From: Pseudoscleropodium purum
Lineage: Eukaryota; Streptophyta; Bryopsida; Hypnales; Brachytheciaceae
Assembly (NCBI GenBank): GCA_963969395.1
Contig: OZ017798.1
Span: 17,910,173 to 17,974,172 of the forward strand
Direction of reading: 5' to 3'
Length of the DNA stretch: 64,000 nt
Under the pieces are notes generated by a model. That model was not told the origin of the DNA, made no database searches, and saw only the letters and a list, made by a program, of their open reading frames with translations. Positions 45,960-58,400 of this stretch are shown here, piece after piece; within the stretch, counting starts at the first letter, position 1; every line of letters begins with the position of its first letter. A program made the position numbers and the translations under genes.

Positions 45960-48900
45960 GGAAGCTTAAGAATACCCCCAAAGTTATCCAAATAAGTGTT
46001 CGAGCGTGGTTCGTATTGTTGATTTGTCAAACATTTTCATGGATCTTGTTGGGAGTCAAAAGAGGATTTTAACTATCCTACAACGTATTTATTGAACATT
46101 GTATGAAGAAATTATAAATTTTTGATGTTTCTAAAAAAAATTGTTCTTATTAACAACTTTGGAGGTATTGAGTTTAAGTCTTGACGTACTTATTAGTTTA
46201 ACTATCGATAACTTATGCTATATTCTTGGATTATTTTATCTCATCTTATATTTTTATGAATATTATTTTATATTTTATTTTAATGGATATGATGGATATG
46301 GATTAGGTTTTATAAACATTTTTCTTTTAGACTCTTTTAGAATTGTAGGTTGTATTTGAAGAAGAATTGTTTCCTTCCATTGTCTGCTTTATTTCTTGTC
46401 TTGTATCTTGAAGTTTGTACAATTAATAGTGTTTGTGAAGATTTCAAGTACTTTCAAGTCTTGAGGATGTCAAAATGAGTGCAAGGATGATGGTATTGAA
46501 GAATCCATAAGATTTAATAAAATATTAGTTTAATCTTTTGTTTTGATTTATAAAGAGGCTATGATTTAGAAAGTTGTTTTATTGCACTATAACAATTGTT
46601 CGAAACCTTGACTTGAAAAATGTCGTGTTATAGAACTTTTATATTGTTGACACAAAAATCTACTACCAATAAGAGCCTTATATTTTACTAAATTAGCAAC
46701 AAAGTTCATGATTGACATTTTTTTGGTGAATTCAATGTGAATTATCTAAAATAGTAGTATTGGTGTGTATCCATGCGTACTCACAAGTAGAGAAATGAGT
46801 GATGAACAATTGAGGAGATCCCAATGTAAAATGGAAGGTAGTCTAGTTGATAAGTAGACATATTGGATGAATCTTCTATTAAGGATGCTCGAAGTGATTG
46901 TCTTAAAGTTTATTCATGAAATGAAGCATTGTCCAAATTTAAGCTCCAAACTTGTGTTTTATCTTCTTTTATACAAACCTGAGACCTAAAGTGACTTATA
47001 AAATTGAGTCAATGTTCAAGACATTTGTATTTATAAGGATATAGCTCAAGAATAATTGAAGAAAAAGTGAAAGTATGAATTCAAAAGTCATATAGTATGT
47101 AAGGTACCCCACATTTTTAGAAAAAATTGAAGCCAAATGCTATCATGTTTCAAAACATTTATGAATCTCAAAATTTGCAACCCTAGAAATTCAATTTTAG
47201 ACCTCTTTCTAAAAACACTATAACAAACTTAATTTTTTTCAATACTACAAAATTATTTGCATTCCTTATCTTGTTTTTATAAAATTTTATAACACTCATC
47301 TTCAACAAAATTATTATAGTTTAATCTTTTTATATATGAAAATTATTTAGAACATGAAAAATGCATTTGATATTATATAGATGGAATTTGAAGACTTATA
47401 ATTGAATCAATGGTATAGGATACTTTTGGCAATCTTAAAGAATTTATAAGTTGCATATTAGACATTGCTACATTGAAGTTGAAATTGCAATGTTTTTGAT
47501 GTAAATGTCATATTAAAAAACCTCTAATAATTGGTTGATTTCATGTTTTTTAATCATGCTTCAACTTTCACTATTGACATTCAACAATAGTGCAACTACC
47601 CTCAAATGCCAACTCCCTTGCACATTGGATTATATTAAAGAATCTTCAAATTTCTAGTGATCACATCAAAGAATGTCTCAAATACTAAAATATTTTTTAA
47701 ACCACAAAGTTTTATACAACATATTGTTTGGCCATGGCTTGTGATGGAAGAATGGGTACCTCAACCAATGTCACAATTGCAAAATTAAAATTGTTTTGGT
47801 TGAAGCAAAATTAAAATTTGTCACATAAAATTTTTGTCATAAAATTAATGATGATGCAAAATTAATAGTAATTGAGAAGTGGAAGGATATCTCTAGAATT
47901 CAACTTGCATGTGTGGAGACACCAAATTCTCACCCAACACATTGAGTTTATGTAGAATAAATGTGTGAAAGGCTCTTCCATTATCAACTTATTGCCAATA
48001 AGTTAGTATGTTGGCTAATGGTACACTTCTTGCTCATTGTCCAAGAGCTCCATTACTTTTATGATAACTATTGGAAAATTATGGCATGATAGATTGTATA
48101 TGTGCAATGTTTGTAGGTGATAAAGTAAACCAACCTTTGACAAACAAACCACCCATGACAAGCATTTAGGAAATGACCCGCCATTAGAGTCTTACATCAC
48201 CCCATGATAGACTTTTTCTAATAAATGAGATTAGAACTACATTGGGTTAATTAGTAGCCTTGGATGATGGTGATGGAGGTATTATTGACTATTTTAGGAA
48301 CTTCTATATCTTATCATTATAAATTTATCACAAGAAGTGATTTTTTTATTCCTTCATATTCTAGCCCTATTAGAAAATGTTGGGTGATTGCTTTAGGTAG
48401 TAAGATGATCATTATGGATACACTTTTGTTGGTTTAGGGGTAGTCTAGACTCTTTCGAGTCAATGGGGCAAAACACTTCAAAACTTTGTAATAAATTCAT
48501 GCTTTGTCAAAAAAAAAAAAAAATCAATTGCTCTCTTCATTTCTCACATTTGTCTTTGTATGGAAAAAATTCTGAATTTTTTTGCTAATGGCAATAAGGC
48601 AAAACACTCATTAGACATGTTGTAGATTGATTTACCTTATACAATTGCTAATATATTTGATATATTTGCCAACATGTGTAGTGGTAGGTGTTGTACTCGT
48701 ATTCATAGTGTAGGAGCTCCTTCATTTTCACAATAACTATTGGGAGATTATGACATGATAGATACCATGATAGATTGTGTGAGTATTCAATGTATATAGA
48801 CTTACTTGCATAGTTTCAATTTAGTGGGTAATAAGTTAACTGTGAGTTTGATTTGATGTTTAGTTTGTATTTGAATAGGTAGGGGCATAGCTAAGCAAGA

Positions 48901-49769
48901 TTCTATGGATAAAATGCCTTGGCTTTCTTCTTTTGCATTAAATGTTATTTTAGAGTAGAGAACACAATTGCATACATATTAAAAATGCACCTTGTAAATT
49001 GTTAAACAAATCTATTGTACTCCCTCAGTTTGAAAATAAATCCAAGGTTTTCTAGAAATAGCTAGATTAGTACATGAATTGTTCCTACTTTTAGGGGATT
49101 GTGTAGTTATCATAGCTTCTACTAAACCCCAATAGGTGTGAAAAGATGGAAGTCTATTCATGCATTAATCTAACCACATGTTGAAAACATGCAACAAAAT
49201 TGATAAATTTTTGCCCTTTTTGAAATTGCTCTTGTAATATTAATTTTGATTCAATTCCAACAATTTCTTGTGATTCAACTCCAAGAAATTCTCATCAAGA
49301 GATTTGTTAGTAGTAGTTTTTGTACAAGGTATGGCACTTGAAAGCATCCTTGTATCCAATGGCATCTCTTTCTAGGAAGGGGAGTCATTTCAAAACCTAA
49401 ATGTAGATATAGCAAAAATAGCTTATTAATTGTCAGGAATAGGATTCTTCCAATTTCATGTTTGTTTTCCAAATCGTTGACGATTCATACTCTACTCATT
49501 GACTAAAATTCATTTTCATTACGCAGGAGTTGTTAAGGGCACTTCGCGTTCTATTGCGTGTGGATGGCGATGCAGTCCTATCTGAAGTTTAGAGGAGCCT
49601 CGTTTATGCGTACGACTATTTGTGAAACTCTTGTTCCTAGAATATTTGTTGTCATTGAACCTAATCGGGACAAGGTCTGCACCACCTAGCAGGCTTCAAA
49701 GCCGACACCTAACTTTGATATGAGCACCAACGAATAGCCAATGGCGTCCCTCTCTGCAGTAACTTAGAT
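45960..49769. other. AT-rich intergenic DNA
   Basis: No gene recognised. A direct repeat of about 130-160 bp occurs at 47985-48140 and 48645-48845 (GAGCTCC, then ATAACTATTGG and ATGACATGATAGAT or ATGGCATGATAGAT), about 670 bp apart, which could be the two ends of a small terminal-repeat element. 49500-49760 is less AT-rich and precedes the duplicated UBL5 flank. Confidence 0.4.
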
Positions 49770-50580
49770 TCACGCAATAGATGAAGAGAAACAGCAACAG
49801 AAGTCAAAAAAATAAATCAACAATACAAAAGCATTCCCACTGTTCGAATTATCAAACAAGACAAAATCTATCAGATAATCCAACAATATGCAGTTCCATG
49901 TTGAGTGAGCTGAGATGTAGGAAATTAAAATCCAAGGATTCCTGAGAATGTTCAAGCCTTCAATCCCTCTTTGTAAAACCCTGTCACAACAAGAGCACCA
50001 CAATAGATTCATGCAATAGCTTGAGAGAAAAAACAGGAGCAGAAGTCAATAAACTACCAACACAATCTTCGAATTTTACAAAATAAACGATAAAACTTTC
50101 ACATATACCAGTGTTTTACGATTATATGTTCAGTAACCCCAGATGCGGAAACTCCAAGTCAGGAATCCCTGCGAACCTCCAAGCTTTCAACCTCTACTTC
50201 CAAACCCTAAGTTTCTCGAACAGAGAAAGATTTAGCATAAGCAACCGGGGAAGCCCTCCATAGCCCGCTCCTTAGTTGTAATAAAGTTCCAGGTCATGCC
50301 GTCATGAATCTCGTAGTCGCCCAGGGTGATGTGATCCTTTGTAAATTGTACACCACTTCTGGCTGCGAATCTCCAAGCTTTCAAGCAGTATTTCCAAACC
50401 CTAAGTCTCTCGAATAGAGTAAAATTTAGCATACGCAACCAGCGACGCTCCCTCCACAGCGCGCTCCTTAGTTGTAATAAAGCTCCAGGCCCATCCCGTC
50501 GTGAATCTCATAGTCGCCCAGAGTGATGTGATCCTTGTAAATGGTGTACCACTTCTGGATGCGGATCTTCTCCGGTCGCG
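49770..50580 (-). repeat. Duplicated UBL5 3' region with a pseudo-C-terminus
   Basis: Two units of about 195 bp (from 50171 and from 50365) are alike: GCGAAnCTCCAAGCTTTCAA, then TTCCAAACCCTAAG, TTAGCATA, CTCCTTAGTTGTAATAAAG, and the reverse complement of the last UBL5 codons. In the unit nearest UBL5 this last part is the real gene end. In the distal one (about 50271-50345) the reading [15 protein letters not shown] survives but is cut off from the rest. An older, looser duplication links 49770-49985 with 50006-50215 (AGATTCAnGCAATAG; ATTCCTGAGAA against ATCCCTGCGAA). Confidence 0.75.
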
Positions 50581-50689
50581 TCCCCGTCTGCGCGGCCACC
50601 AGCTTCTTCAGATCCCCGATGGTGTCATCCTCGTTGCACTTGACGCGCACTTTCTTCCCCAACCTGTCGTTCAGCACCACCTCCATCAT
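50468..50689 (-). CDS. UBL5: Ubiquitin-like protein UBL5/HUB1
   Basis: Single-exon 73-aa protein, the full and typical length of UBL5. It begins [18 protein letters not shown] and ends [10 protein letters not shown], i.e. the invariant di-tyrosine tail in place of the Gly-Gly of conjugated ubiquitins. [16 protein letters not shown] and [18 protein letters not shown] are the family's most conserved segments. UBL5/Hub1 binds spliceosomal proteins non-covalently and supports pre-mRNA splicing. The start is ATG 50689; the next codon is also ATG. A probable 5'-UTR acceptor (TTTTCAG) lies about 60 bp upstream. Its 3' flank has been tandemly duplicated. Confidence 0.97.
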   Translation of the reverse strand: MMEVVLNDRLGKKVRVKCNEDDTIGDLKKLVAAQTGTRPEKIRIQKWYTIYKDHITLGDYEIHDGMGLELYYN

Positions 50690-50888
50690 GGTTCCTGACT
50701 TCCTGCGCCTTGCTCTCACTAACCCTAGCGACAACCTGCTCTGAAAACCACAAAGAACTCGAAAAAGATGAAGAAGTACAACCCTAACGAGCAATCAAAG
50801 AGCAACAACACTCTAGTGCACGAAATCGGCGTGCGTGATGCAAGACAACAATCGGGCAAGGAACGACGGATTTGCCTTGAGAAACACT

Positions 50889-50895
50889 CTATATA
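50889..50895 (-). promoter_or_regulatory. Probable TATA box of UBL5
   Basis: TATATAG on the minus strand, in GGGCCTATATAGAGTG, about 200 bp upstream of the UBL5 start codon. It would direct initiation near 50860, with a spliced or unspliced 5' UTR of about 170 nt. Confidence 0.45.
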
Positions 50896-51705
50896 GGCCC
50901 TCGAGAAAAGAAATCTTGAAAAAGTAAACGAAACGTAAAAGTCGAAATGAAAAAGCATGGCCTTTGCAGACAACTTTTTATAGAGATTTTCTACTGAGTT
51001 GCGATTTGGGGAGGGTTTTAGATTGTCAAAATTCATCCTATTTATCCAAAAAAGAGGATGATATTTGTTAAATGGACAAAGTACATACATTTGGATGAAT
51101 GATTGAAGTTTCATCCATTATGAAAATATACAAAGCTTCTTTAACCCTGGAGCGTTCCAACGTTCAATTTCTAGACAACAAACAAAGTTTTCTTTCTCAT
51201 TCCTACTTGGATGAAAGTCATCTAATTTGTGGAGATACTTTATCAAGTTTTTGTTCTATCCAACGATTGGATATGGTGTTTCTAGAGTTCATATTTTTCT
51301 AAAATTACAAATGTGGAAGTGTGTCAAGCCAAAAATTGCATTGATTTTAGTTCAAAATTGGATTTGCAAAAATGAGGTCATAGATTAAAAAAACACAAAA
51401 ATTTCAAAAAATCACCATATCAAGAGAACCTCATTTAAAATCTATTCCAACAAGTTTTACTCAAAAAATGATTATATTTTTCTTGTAATTGAATTTTGAA
51501 GGAATTTTGAAATTTTCCTTTCGAAATTTATAAAAAAATATTGGTCATAGCACTAATGAATCTAACCATATGGATAGAATCTACAATTCAAAATGTACAA
51601 CTTTCATTTGTATATAAATTCCAAAATATTCTTCCAAATAGCACCTTATAACAATATTTCTCAAATCGACAATTTTGGAAATGGATCTAGACGTCCCAAG
51701 GTTAA
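50896..51705. other. Upstream region of UBL5 and AT-rich DNA
   Basis: No gene recognised. 51090-51300 is open for 67 codons on the plus strand without family match. The stretch up to the TTAA element at 51706 is low-complexity AT. Confidence 0.4.
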
Positions 51706-52631
51706 CCCCTAAAGGTCAAAGACTATGTTTTCACCAAAAACACTCTAAAACTGCCATTTTTGATACAAGCATCAAATTTTAGATGAAAAACATTTTTGGA
51801 CACATATAACTGTAGGATCTTCTAGTAAACTATTTTGAAAAGACGTGGAAAAAATTTCAGACTTTTCCACCGTGTAGATTGGAAGATATTAACGTTTGAA
51901 GTGACAAAAACCATTTTTTTGACCCTGTGAAAATACAGGCAGCTGCACTTCACAAGGTTACATTTGTATGAAAAAATGTCCAAAATGATGGTTACTCTTT
52001 GGATTCATTCTTCAAGGCAAGTTGGCTACATGTTAAAAAAAAATTTAGAACATTTGGAATTGCACAACGTATAGGGAAAAAAATAGTAAATAGAAAGAAG
52101 TACAAAGTGATTCCAAACCGTAAATTGTTAAGAATTTAATTATGGAATTGAAAAATTCCACTCCCAACGGTGGTAATGTAGTAATAAACAATCTACATCA
52201 TATCTTTTTATTTTTTTCAAAAAATATTAAAAATTGAGTTAAATAAAGGACTCCAAAGTTTATTTTTGAATAGGGAATCTATGATTGCCCACAAACTAGA
52301 ACACCTCATAACTTTCATCTCGTAAATCAAAATGGAATGATTCAAGGCTTTTCACATATATACAAATCTAGAAAATCAATTTCAAATTTTTATTTTTGAA
52401 AAAAGTCATTTTTAAGAAATTTTTGGGCTGCCCCCTGAGCATTGAAAATTACATATCATGTAATAACTTTTGAATCATGTAGTCAAAAGTTTAAAAAAAT
52501 GTTAAGCCTTAAAGCTACTCCTTAGGTACATATTGTGTGAAAATTTCAACAAAAAAAGCTAAAAGCTCCATTCATAGTGAGTTGCTAGAAATTGCTATGT
52601 TGCCAAAAAACACAATTTGGACCTTTAGGGG
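51706..52631 (+). mobile_element. TTAA-type (piggyBac-like) MITE, copy 4, intact ends
   Basis: A 926-bp element with the best-preserved termini of the family: TTAA/CCCCTAAAGGT on the left (51702-51716) and ACCTTTAGGGG/TTAA on the right (52621-52635), an exact 11-bp inverted repeat, or 15 bp counting the TTAA. The interior aligns with the copies at 4.1 and 35.6-38 kb. No transposase frame. Confidence 0.85.
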
Positions 52632-53797
52632 TTAATCTAATCAATCCTACAAATTACAAGATATTGAAAAACTAAAAGTTAAACCACTAATTTATTGCTC
52701 AAAATTTGAACACATGGTCCTTACCAGATAAAAATAAACCATACTGAATTGCATTTGCCATTAAACAATTGATAATTGATAATATTATTAAATCATAATT
52801 TTTTTTTGTTGAATCTCATTAGAAGTTAAAACAACATTTTTTGAACACAATATGAATAAATTATAAGTAAATGAAGTTTAGAAAATAGGAAGATTCAAAA
52901 GTAATCCTTGAGTTTAATAAATAGAGACAATACATTCTAGGCAAAAATTTGTAGGGATTGGGTTTAGGAAGAAAGCACAATAAGGTCACAATTAGTTGTA
53001 TAAACTCAAAGAGCATTAGAAGTTTGGAGTTGAAAAAACACTCATTCTCTTATCTACAAAAAAAATATAAAAATTGCTAACATTTTATAGTCTTTCAAGT
53101 TTAAGATGAATACTCCTACTTCTAATTGATATTTCAACCTAAAGAACTTTCTTCTTTTGTCCAAAGGTAGGTGATACCTTTTGTTACATCATTGAGTTTT
53201 AGTTAATAGGAAAAAAGGTCTTTTATAGCTTCACAAAACAAAAAAAATTATCAATTTTTGATGTTGAATATTTCTAATTACTATTGAAATTTTACTAATG
53301 GTTGCTTGAGGTATCGTCAATTCATATAATTACATACAACTTTTGAGAATGTAATAATAAGTATGGAAAGTGTTTTTTCAATTGAGTACATCCATTTATT
53401 AGGCTTTTATACAATAATAGACGATGTGATCTTAGAAATCAATCAAAATTTATTGAAGTTCAATTAATACTTGAAACAAGTATTGTGGAACTCATTATAT
53501 AGTGAACAATTGAAAATTTTGTATTGCTACAATTTGTAACATTGTCTTTACATCTTCTACTCTAATTCCAACAATATTTAGCCTACTCTAAGACTACACT
53601 CTACAACAATCTTCTTTCTATCACCACAATTTTTACTTCTCTAATTGCTTTGGAGTAGGGCTACAAGTATGATTTTTCCCTTTATTAGGTTTTTCCTATG
53701 CATTTTTTCCCACTATTCGAATTTTATTGCAATTCATCTTATCCCCTTGATATTCTCTTGGTCATTGACCAAACACTTGTCTAAGGAATTCAAGGAA
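52632..53797. other. AT-rich intergenic DNA
   Basis: Low-complexity AT-rich sequence; no gene, no clear repeat structure seen. Confidence 0.5.
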
Positions 53798-54095
53798 TTA
53801 ACCCCTGAAAGACAGAGCCTATGACTATATAGAAGTGCTAATATGTGAGCCTAGGATCATGAGCATGTGAGCCTAGGAATCTAAACACCTATATTATAGC
53901 TAGTGTTTGTATTATAAAAATCTAGTTTCCATGATTTATGAGATACCTATATTATAGGTGTTTGTGTTATAAGCACCTTCAATGGTTGTATGTAGAGTAT
54001 GTACTTATATCTAGGCTCAAAGCTCATATACTTGCATTTCTATGCTCACATGCTAGCATCATTATATGACCATGTAGTCAAACTTGAAATTCCAT
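53798..54095. mobile_element. Foldback element next to a TTAACCCCTGAAAG end
   Basis: It starts TTAACCCCTGAAAGACAG, like the left end of the TTAA family, for about 35 bp, then departs from it. The segment then folds back. GACTATATAGAAGTGCTAAT with TGTGAGCCTAG at the left pairs imperfectly with CTAGGCTCAAAG, GCTCACATGCTAGCATC and ATATGACCATGTAGTC at the right, roughly 60 bp per arm. The middle repeats ACCTATATTATAG twice. Perhaps a different family using the same end, or a chimaeric deletion derivative. Confidence 0.45.
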
Positions 54096-54608
54096 CACTT
54101 TGTATCTTCCATAAATGAGTGAAATTTTTTGGTTTTATTTTTCAAAGATGAAATCGCAAGTCCATTACAAATTCTTAAATTCTTTTGTGAAAATTTCAAA
54201 TTACTATGGATTTTTTTTATGAAGAAAATTCACATCCAATACAAATCATGTTCAAAAAATCTAAATTTTTTAGAATAGACATTAGGAAGTAGACCAATAC
54301 ATTATTATATACAACATTGTGGTAAAAAGGGTTTTTTTTTGTATTACTTCATATTTAGAAACATGGTTACAAATCCTCAACTTCAAACTTCACTAAAATG
54401 CTTAGTTTAAGGAATTTTCAAGATTTTCAAGTAGAGTATGTTGTGCATTTAGAAGTTTCATTTCATAAGTTTTACTCAAAAGCAAAAGAAATCATTTTGA
54501 ATGTCAAAATCAAGTTTTGAAAAAGCTCAAAGTATTGAAATGCATTGGATAGTGCACCATTTTGGTGAAACCCCCCATTGTGAAACTACTGAAATGTCTT
54601 GAACTGAA

Positions 54609-54680
54609 CTCAATGATGTGGCTATCACTCAGCTCAATGATGAGGCTATAACTCTACTCAATGATGTGGCTATAGCATCA
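54609..54680. repeat. 24-bp tandem repeat, three copies
   Basis: CTCAATGATGTGGCTAT starts at 54609, 54633 (CTCAATGATGAGGCTAT) and 54657, exactly 24 bp apart. It lies about 230-300 bp upstream of a TATA-like box at 54905. Confidence 0.85.
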
Positions 54681-54904
54681 ATAAAGCATTGCACACATAA
54701 AGTTCAAGATGTCAAGTCATGATATGACCTCAATTCAATACTGATAGCAATGTGGAAACTCTCTCGGTGCTTATTGTAGAAATCACTACACTGCAAGTGT
54801 CCTCTTAGGAATGACAAAAAGGCATGACTTCCTCCACTTGATTTTAGATGAAATGTCTCATAAGGCAAGTTGTATGCAAACTAATCATGTCAAGTTGACT
54901 TCCT

Positions 54905-54911
54905 TATAAAA
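54905..54911 (+). promoter_or_regulatory. TATA-like box without a recognised gene
   Basis: TATAAAA in CTTCCTTATAAAAGGAGA on the plus strand, a good match to a plant TATA box. The only frame after it (54931-55152, 73 codons) has no recognisable family, and the nearest gene runs the other way. It could be an LTR promoter or an orphan transcript. Confidence 0.3.
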
Positions 54912-55422
54912 GGAGATTTCGGTCCCACCTTTGCAAAAACAGAGAATCAAACTCAAGTGTACACCTCAAGAAAATGGTCGCCAAATTTTGTGTAACGTAT
55001 ATTATAGTTTTTCAAATCAACACTCTTCGTATTTGCGGAATGCTGGCCCCAACATTAACAGATGTGTCATTCTGATTGGGCACCACAATTTTCAAACATA
55101 TTTGAACTATTGCTATGCCTCCACCTATTTGGATGGGGACAATAAAAATTGAAATCATGTTATTAGACATCAGCACAGTAATCAGTTCTACTCCACAGTG
55201 TCTAGGGCTTCGAACTGGAACACGATTTCTTTACTGAATTCTTGTTGTGCTGAATTGCGGCACATGAATATCAGGAAAAGGTAATATAAGTGCCCTGTGG
55301 TGTGTGTACGCTAGGAGTCTCTTGCTGGAGGCTCCTAATCAAAGAATGTGTTGAAAATAGAGCTACTCAAAAATGAATTCCTCTCCCCAAGGACATTAAC
55401 TATGGTACAAATGACTGATGTC

Positions 55423-58400
55423 TTAAAATCGAGATTCATCAACCTCCTTTTGGAAAATTGGGTTAGTGGTCGATGAGTTGAGATCATTTCCATCAGCTTG
55501 AACTGCTTGATCAATCTTAATTCGGTTTATCCTCACAGTACCCAGTAAGTACTCTGGAAGCTCATGAGCATTTTTAGCCTGCGACACGCGAAGTCTGAAA
55601 TGAGCTACTGGACTGAGTAAGGTCAGTTGGCAGTCACACAGTTGTCCCAGTTGAAGAGTCCCATCGAATTTTCTAATAAAAACAAGAAAACAAACGGATT
55701 TCCAAGTAACATTGCATGGTGAAGCACAAGTACCTCAATAAGAATCGCCAGGTCCACAACGACACTCGTTACGTAACCCAGAACCAACCCCACTACGCTC
55801 CGTGCCACCGATGACGATCCGATATCGACGTCAACCTGAAATCAAAACAACTCAGTGGTTGAGGACGGAAGATCTGCATCAGGAACAAGTAGAGACTTCG
55901 AAACTGAGAACCAGCAAGTTAGAGGTCGGGAATTTGGATTGCAAGTACCTCAAGGAAGTTATCTTTTCGCAGATAATTAATAGTAACAGCTTTACCCAAT
56001 AGGCATGCTTTTGTGCCAACAGCACGCTTCACCATCCAATAGCCCTGAAAAATGAACGATATATTAGAGCCTTGACTTGAGATAATGACGTGCCAACAAA
56101 AGATTCACAAGGCATGATGCAACCATGTCTCCAAAAAACTTGGTACTTCGTTCTCAGTGACCATCATTGCTTTTAAGAAATCAGCGAGGCAGTCGATTCA
56201 CACCTCCACAATACTGGGAATGAGCTTGAATCTAGAATTCCGAAATGCATCATCACCATTAGCGAACTGATCCAGCAATGAGCCTGGCTGAATCGGCTTG
56301 TCCGCAACAAAGTGCAAGGCCAGGCTATAATGGGTCTTGCCAGGAACCTGCTCAGGATCATATTGCCCATGTCAGTAAGATGATTAGCAAGGCAGATCAG
56401 CAACTTCTCAATGTAGTAGTGCGAAAAGCACTTGTAGATGCTAGTGTGCAGATAAATGATGACAGTGTCACAGGCAGAAAAGCAGCACATTGACATGAAA
56501 TCAGTATAGTGCAGGTTACCTGAAGATTGATAACAAGTATAAAAGGTGCTTTCCTCCCTGCTGCTGACTGATACACAACAAAAAGATAACGCAGCACAGA
56601 TTAGTAACTCCTCCTTGTTTACAGATTCGACAAAAAAAATCTCTTTTCATTGAAAACAAAATTTCAGTATGCCAAGAAAGCACACCCAATCGCTCACCTG
56701 CACACAGCAGCTAGGTTGCAAAGCAATGTGGTCCATCCTTTGATCTGACTTCAGCCAATCCACAGCCAGCAGCTTCATAAGCGGCTCCCCACCAGATGTC
56801 TGACCACCATCCACATGATTCAATGTTATTTGAATTTACAAACGAGCTGCTGCATCTTGGTTGCATCCTTATCATCATTAAAGACAGGATAAAAGGAGTA
56901 CTGCAAACCTTGAGGCTGTCCGCGTTGTAAGTCCGACTGCGAACCATAAACCCCTTTCCCCCAGGATCAGACCATCCGTTGCAGTCATCGTCATTAATGG
57001 TCTTTCTCAGTGACGAATAGAACATATTCGGATCCAGTTCCACACTTGGCGCATTCCAGTCGAGGTCTTGACTACCTCTAGTTGCTGCATGACGGTATGT
57101 AACCTCAGGATATACCATATTTGAAGATCCAAAACTTGAAAAACATGTACAAAGATTCAGAATGAAGATTGACAGACGACGTGACCAATTCACACATACT
57201 CCGAAGCACACATGCGGCAAGATATGAGAAATTTACCTGGAATCTTCTTGACGGGTCTACCGAGTACAACATCCCAAGAAAGTCTGCAACTGGCACCGAC
57301 TGCCTGCAAATACATACAAAGAACATTAAATACCCCTTGATAGAAACTGACGAAATTGGTTTCAGTTGATTCAAACCAACTGGAATCCAAACAGACAACG
57401 GAGAGTGTACTTCAAGAAAGTCGGAACCCTAAGTGATTGGAGCCCCTTCAACTTCTCACTTAAGGTGCTCGCCTCGGGTTACTCGCAAGGATGCATGACT
57501 ATCAAGGCTGCTCAGCCATCGCTGTTCCGTTTCTGACATCTTTAAGCGTATAGGACGATACATGTTCCTGAAAAGCATAAAAAATTCGATGTCTAATTTA
57601 AACTCCAGAAGTTCATATATTTTGGGGTCTGCTGCAATCATAGCGTGGAATAAAATGGACACAATGCAAACCTGAAGCTTGCTGACCAGTCCATTTTCTT
57701 CCCCTTCATCGTCTTCGTCCTCTTCATCAGGGTCATCAGCCATAATGGCATCATAGAACTCTTCACATGACTCATGAACTGATGATTCCCTTGGAGACTT
57801 CATCAATCTTGGAGACTCCAACACTGGGTCAGCAATGTCCAGCATCTTCTTCCCCCCTTTCATTAGCCTTACTTTAGCTTGGGCTTCCAAAGTGTTGAGG
57901 TCGGGACTTGCTCCGAGAAGTTCCCTCAGACCTGTGACAGCAAGTCAAAAGAGAAACCAATTTATTTAGTTTGACAGGATCAAACCCCAGTCATCCAATC
58001 AATGAAACCTTCCTGCTTCCCCCAAAAGAACTCCTTAAGACTATTAGTACCGCACCTGCAATCCGACAAAGAAGAATGTAGGGTATCGTCGTCTGGAACT
58101 TTGAATAGTGGCATCGCCTCCATCGGCCCCACCCTGTGGACTTCACCTCGACAACTTGTGTGACTAATGATCGAGGAGTTCCTGATACAGGTCTCGATGG
58201 CAATGGAGTAATTTCCCAGATACCCGCTGCATAACAGAACAATTATTTCACTAAAACCTCATGTGCACAAAAAACACCTACGAACAGAATCCTAACCTCA
58301 GGAGGTCTCAGGAGTGAAGAAAATAAGAGTCAAGTCCCAGGTTCGCTGTATCATGTGGACACGATGAATACGATGATAAAAAAATCAATACTTACGACTC

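Noticed and set aside
50232..50438. Second UBL5 gene
   Set aside because: Only the last ~15-20 residues of UBL5 are present, with altered sequence after DGM and no N-terminal half.
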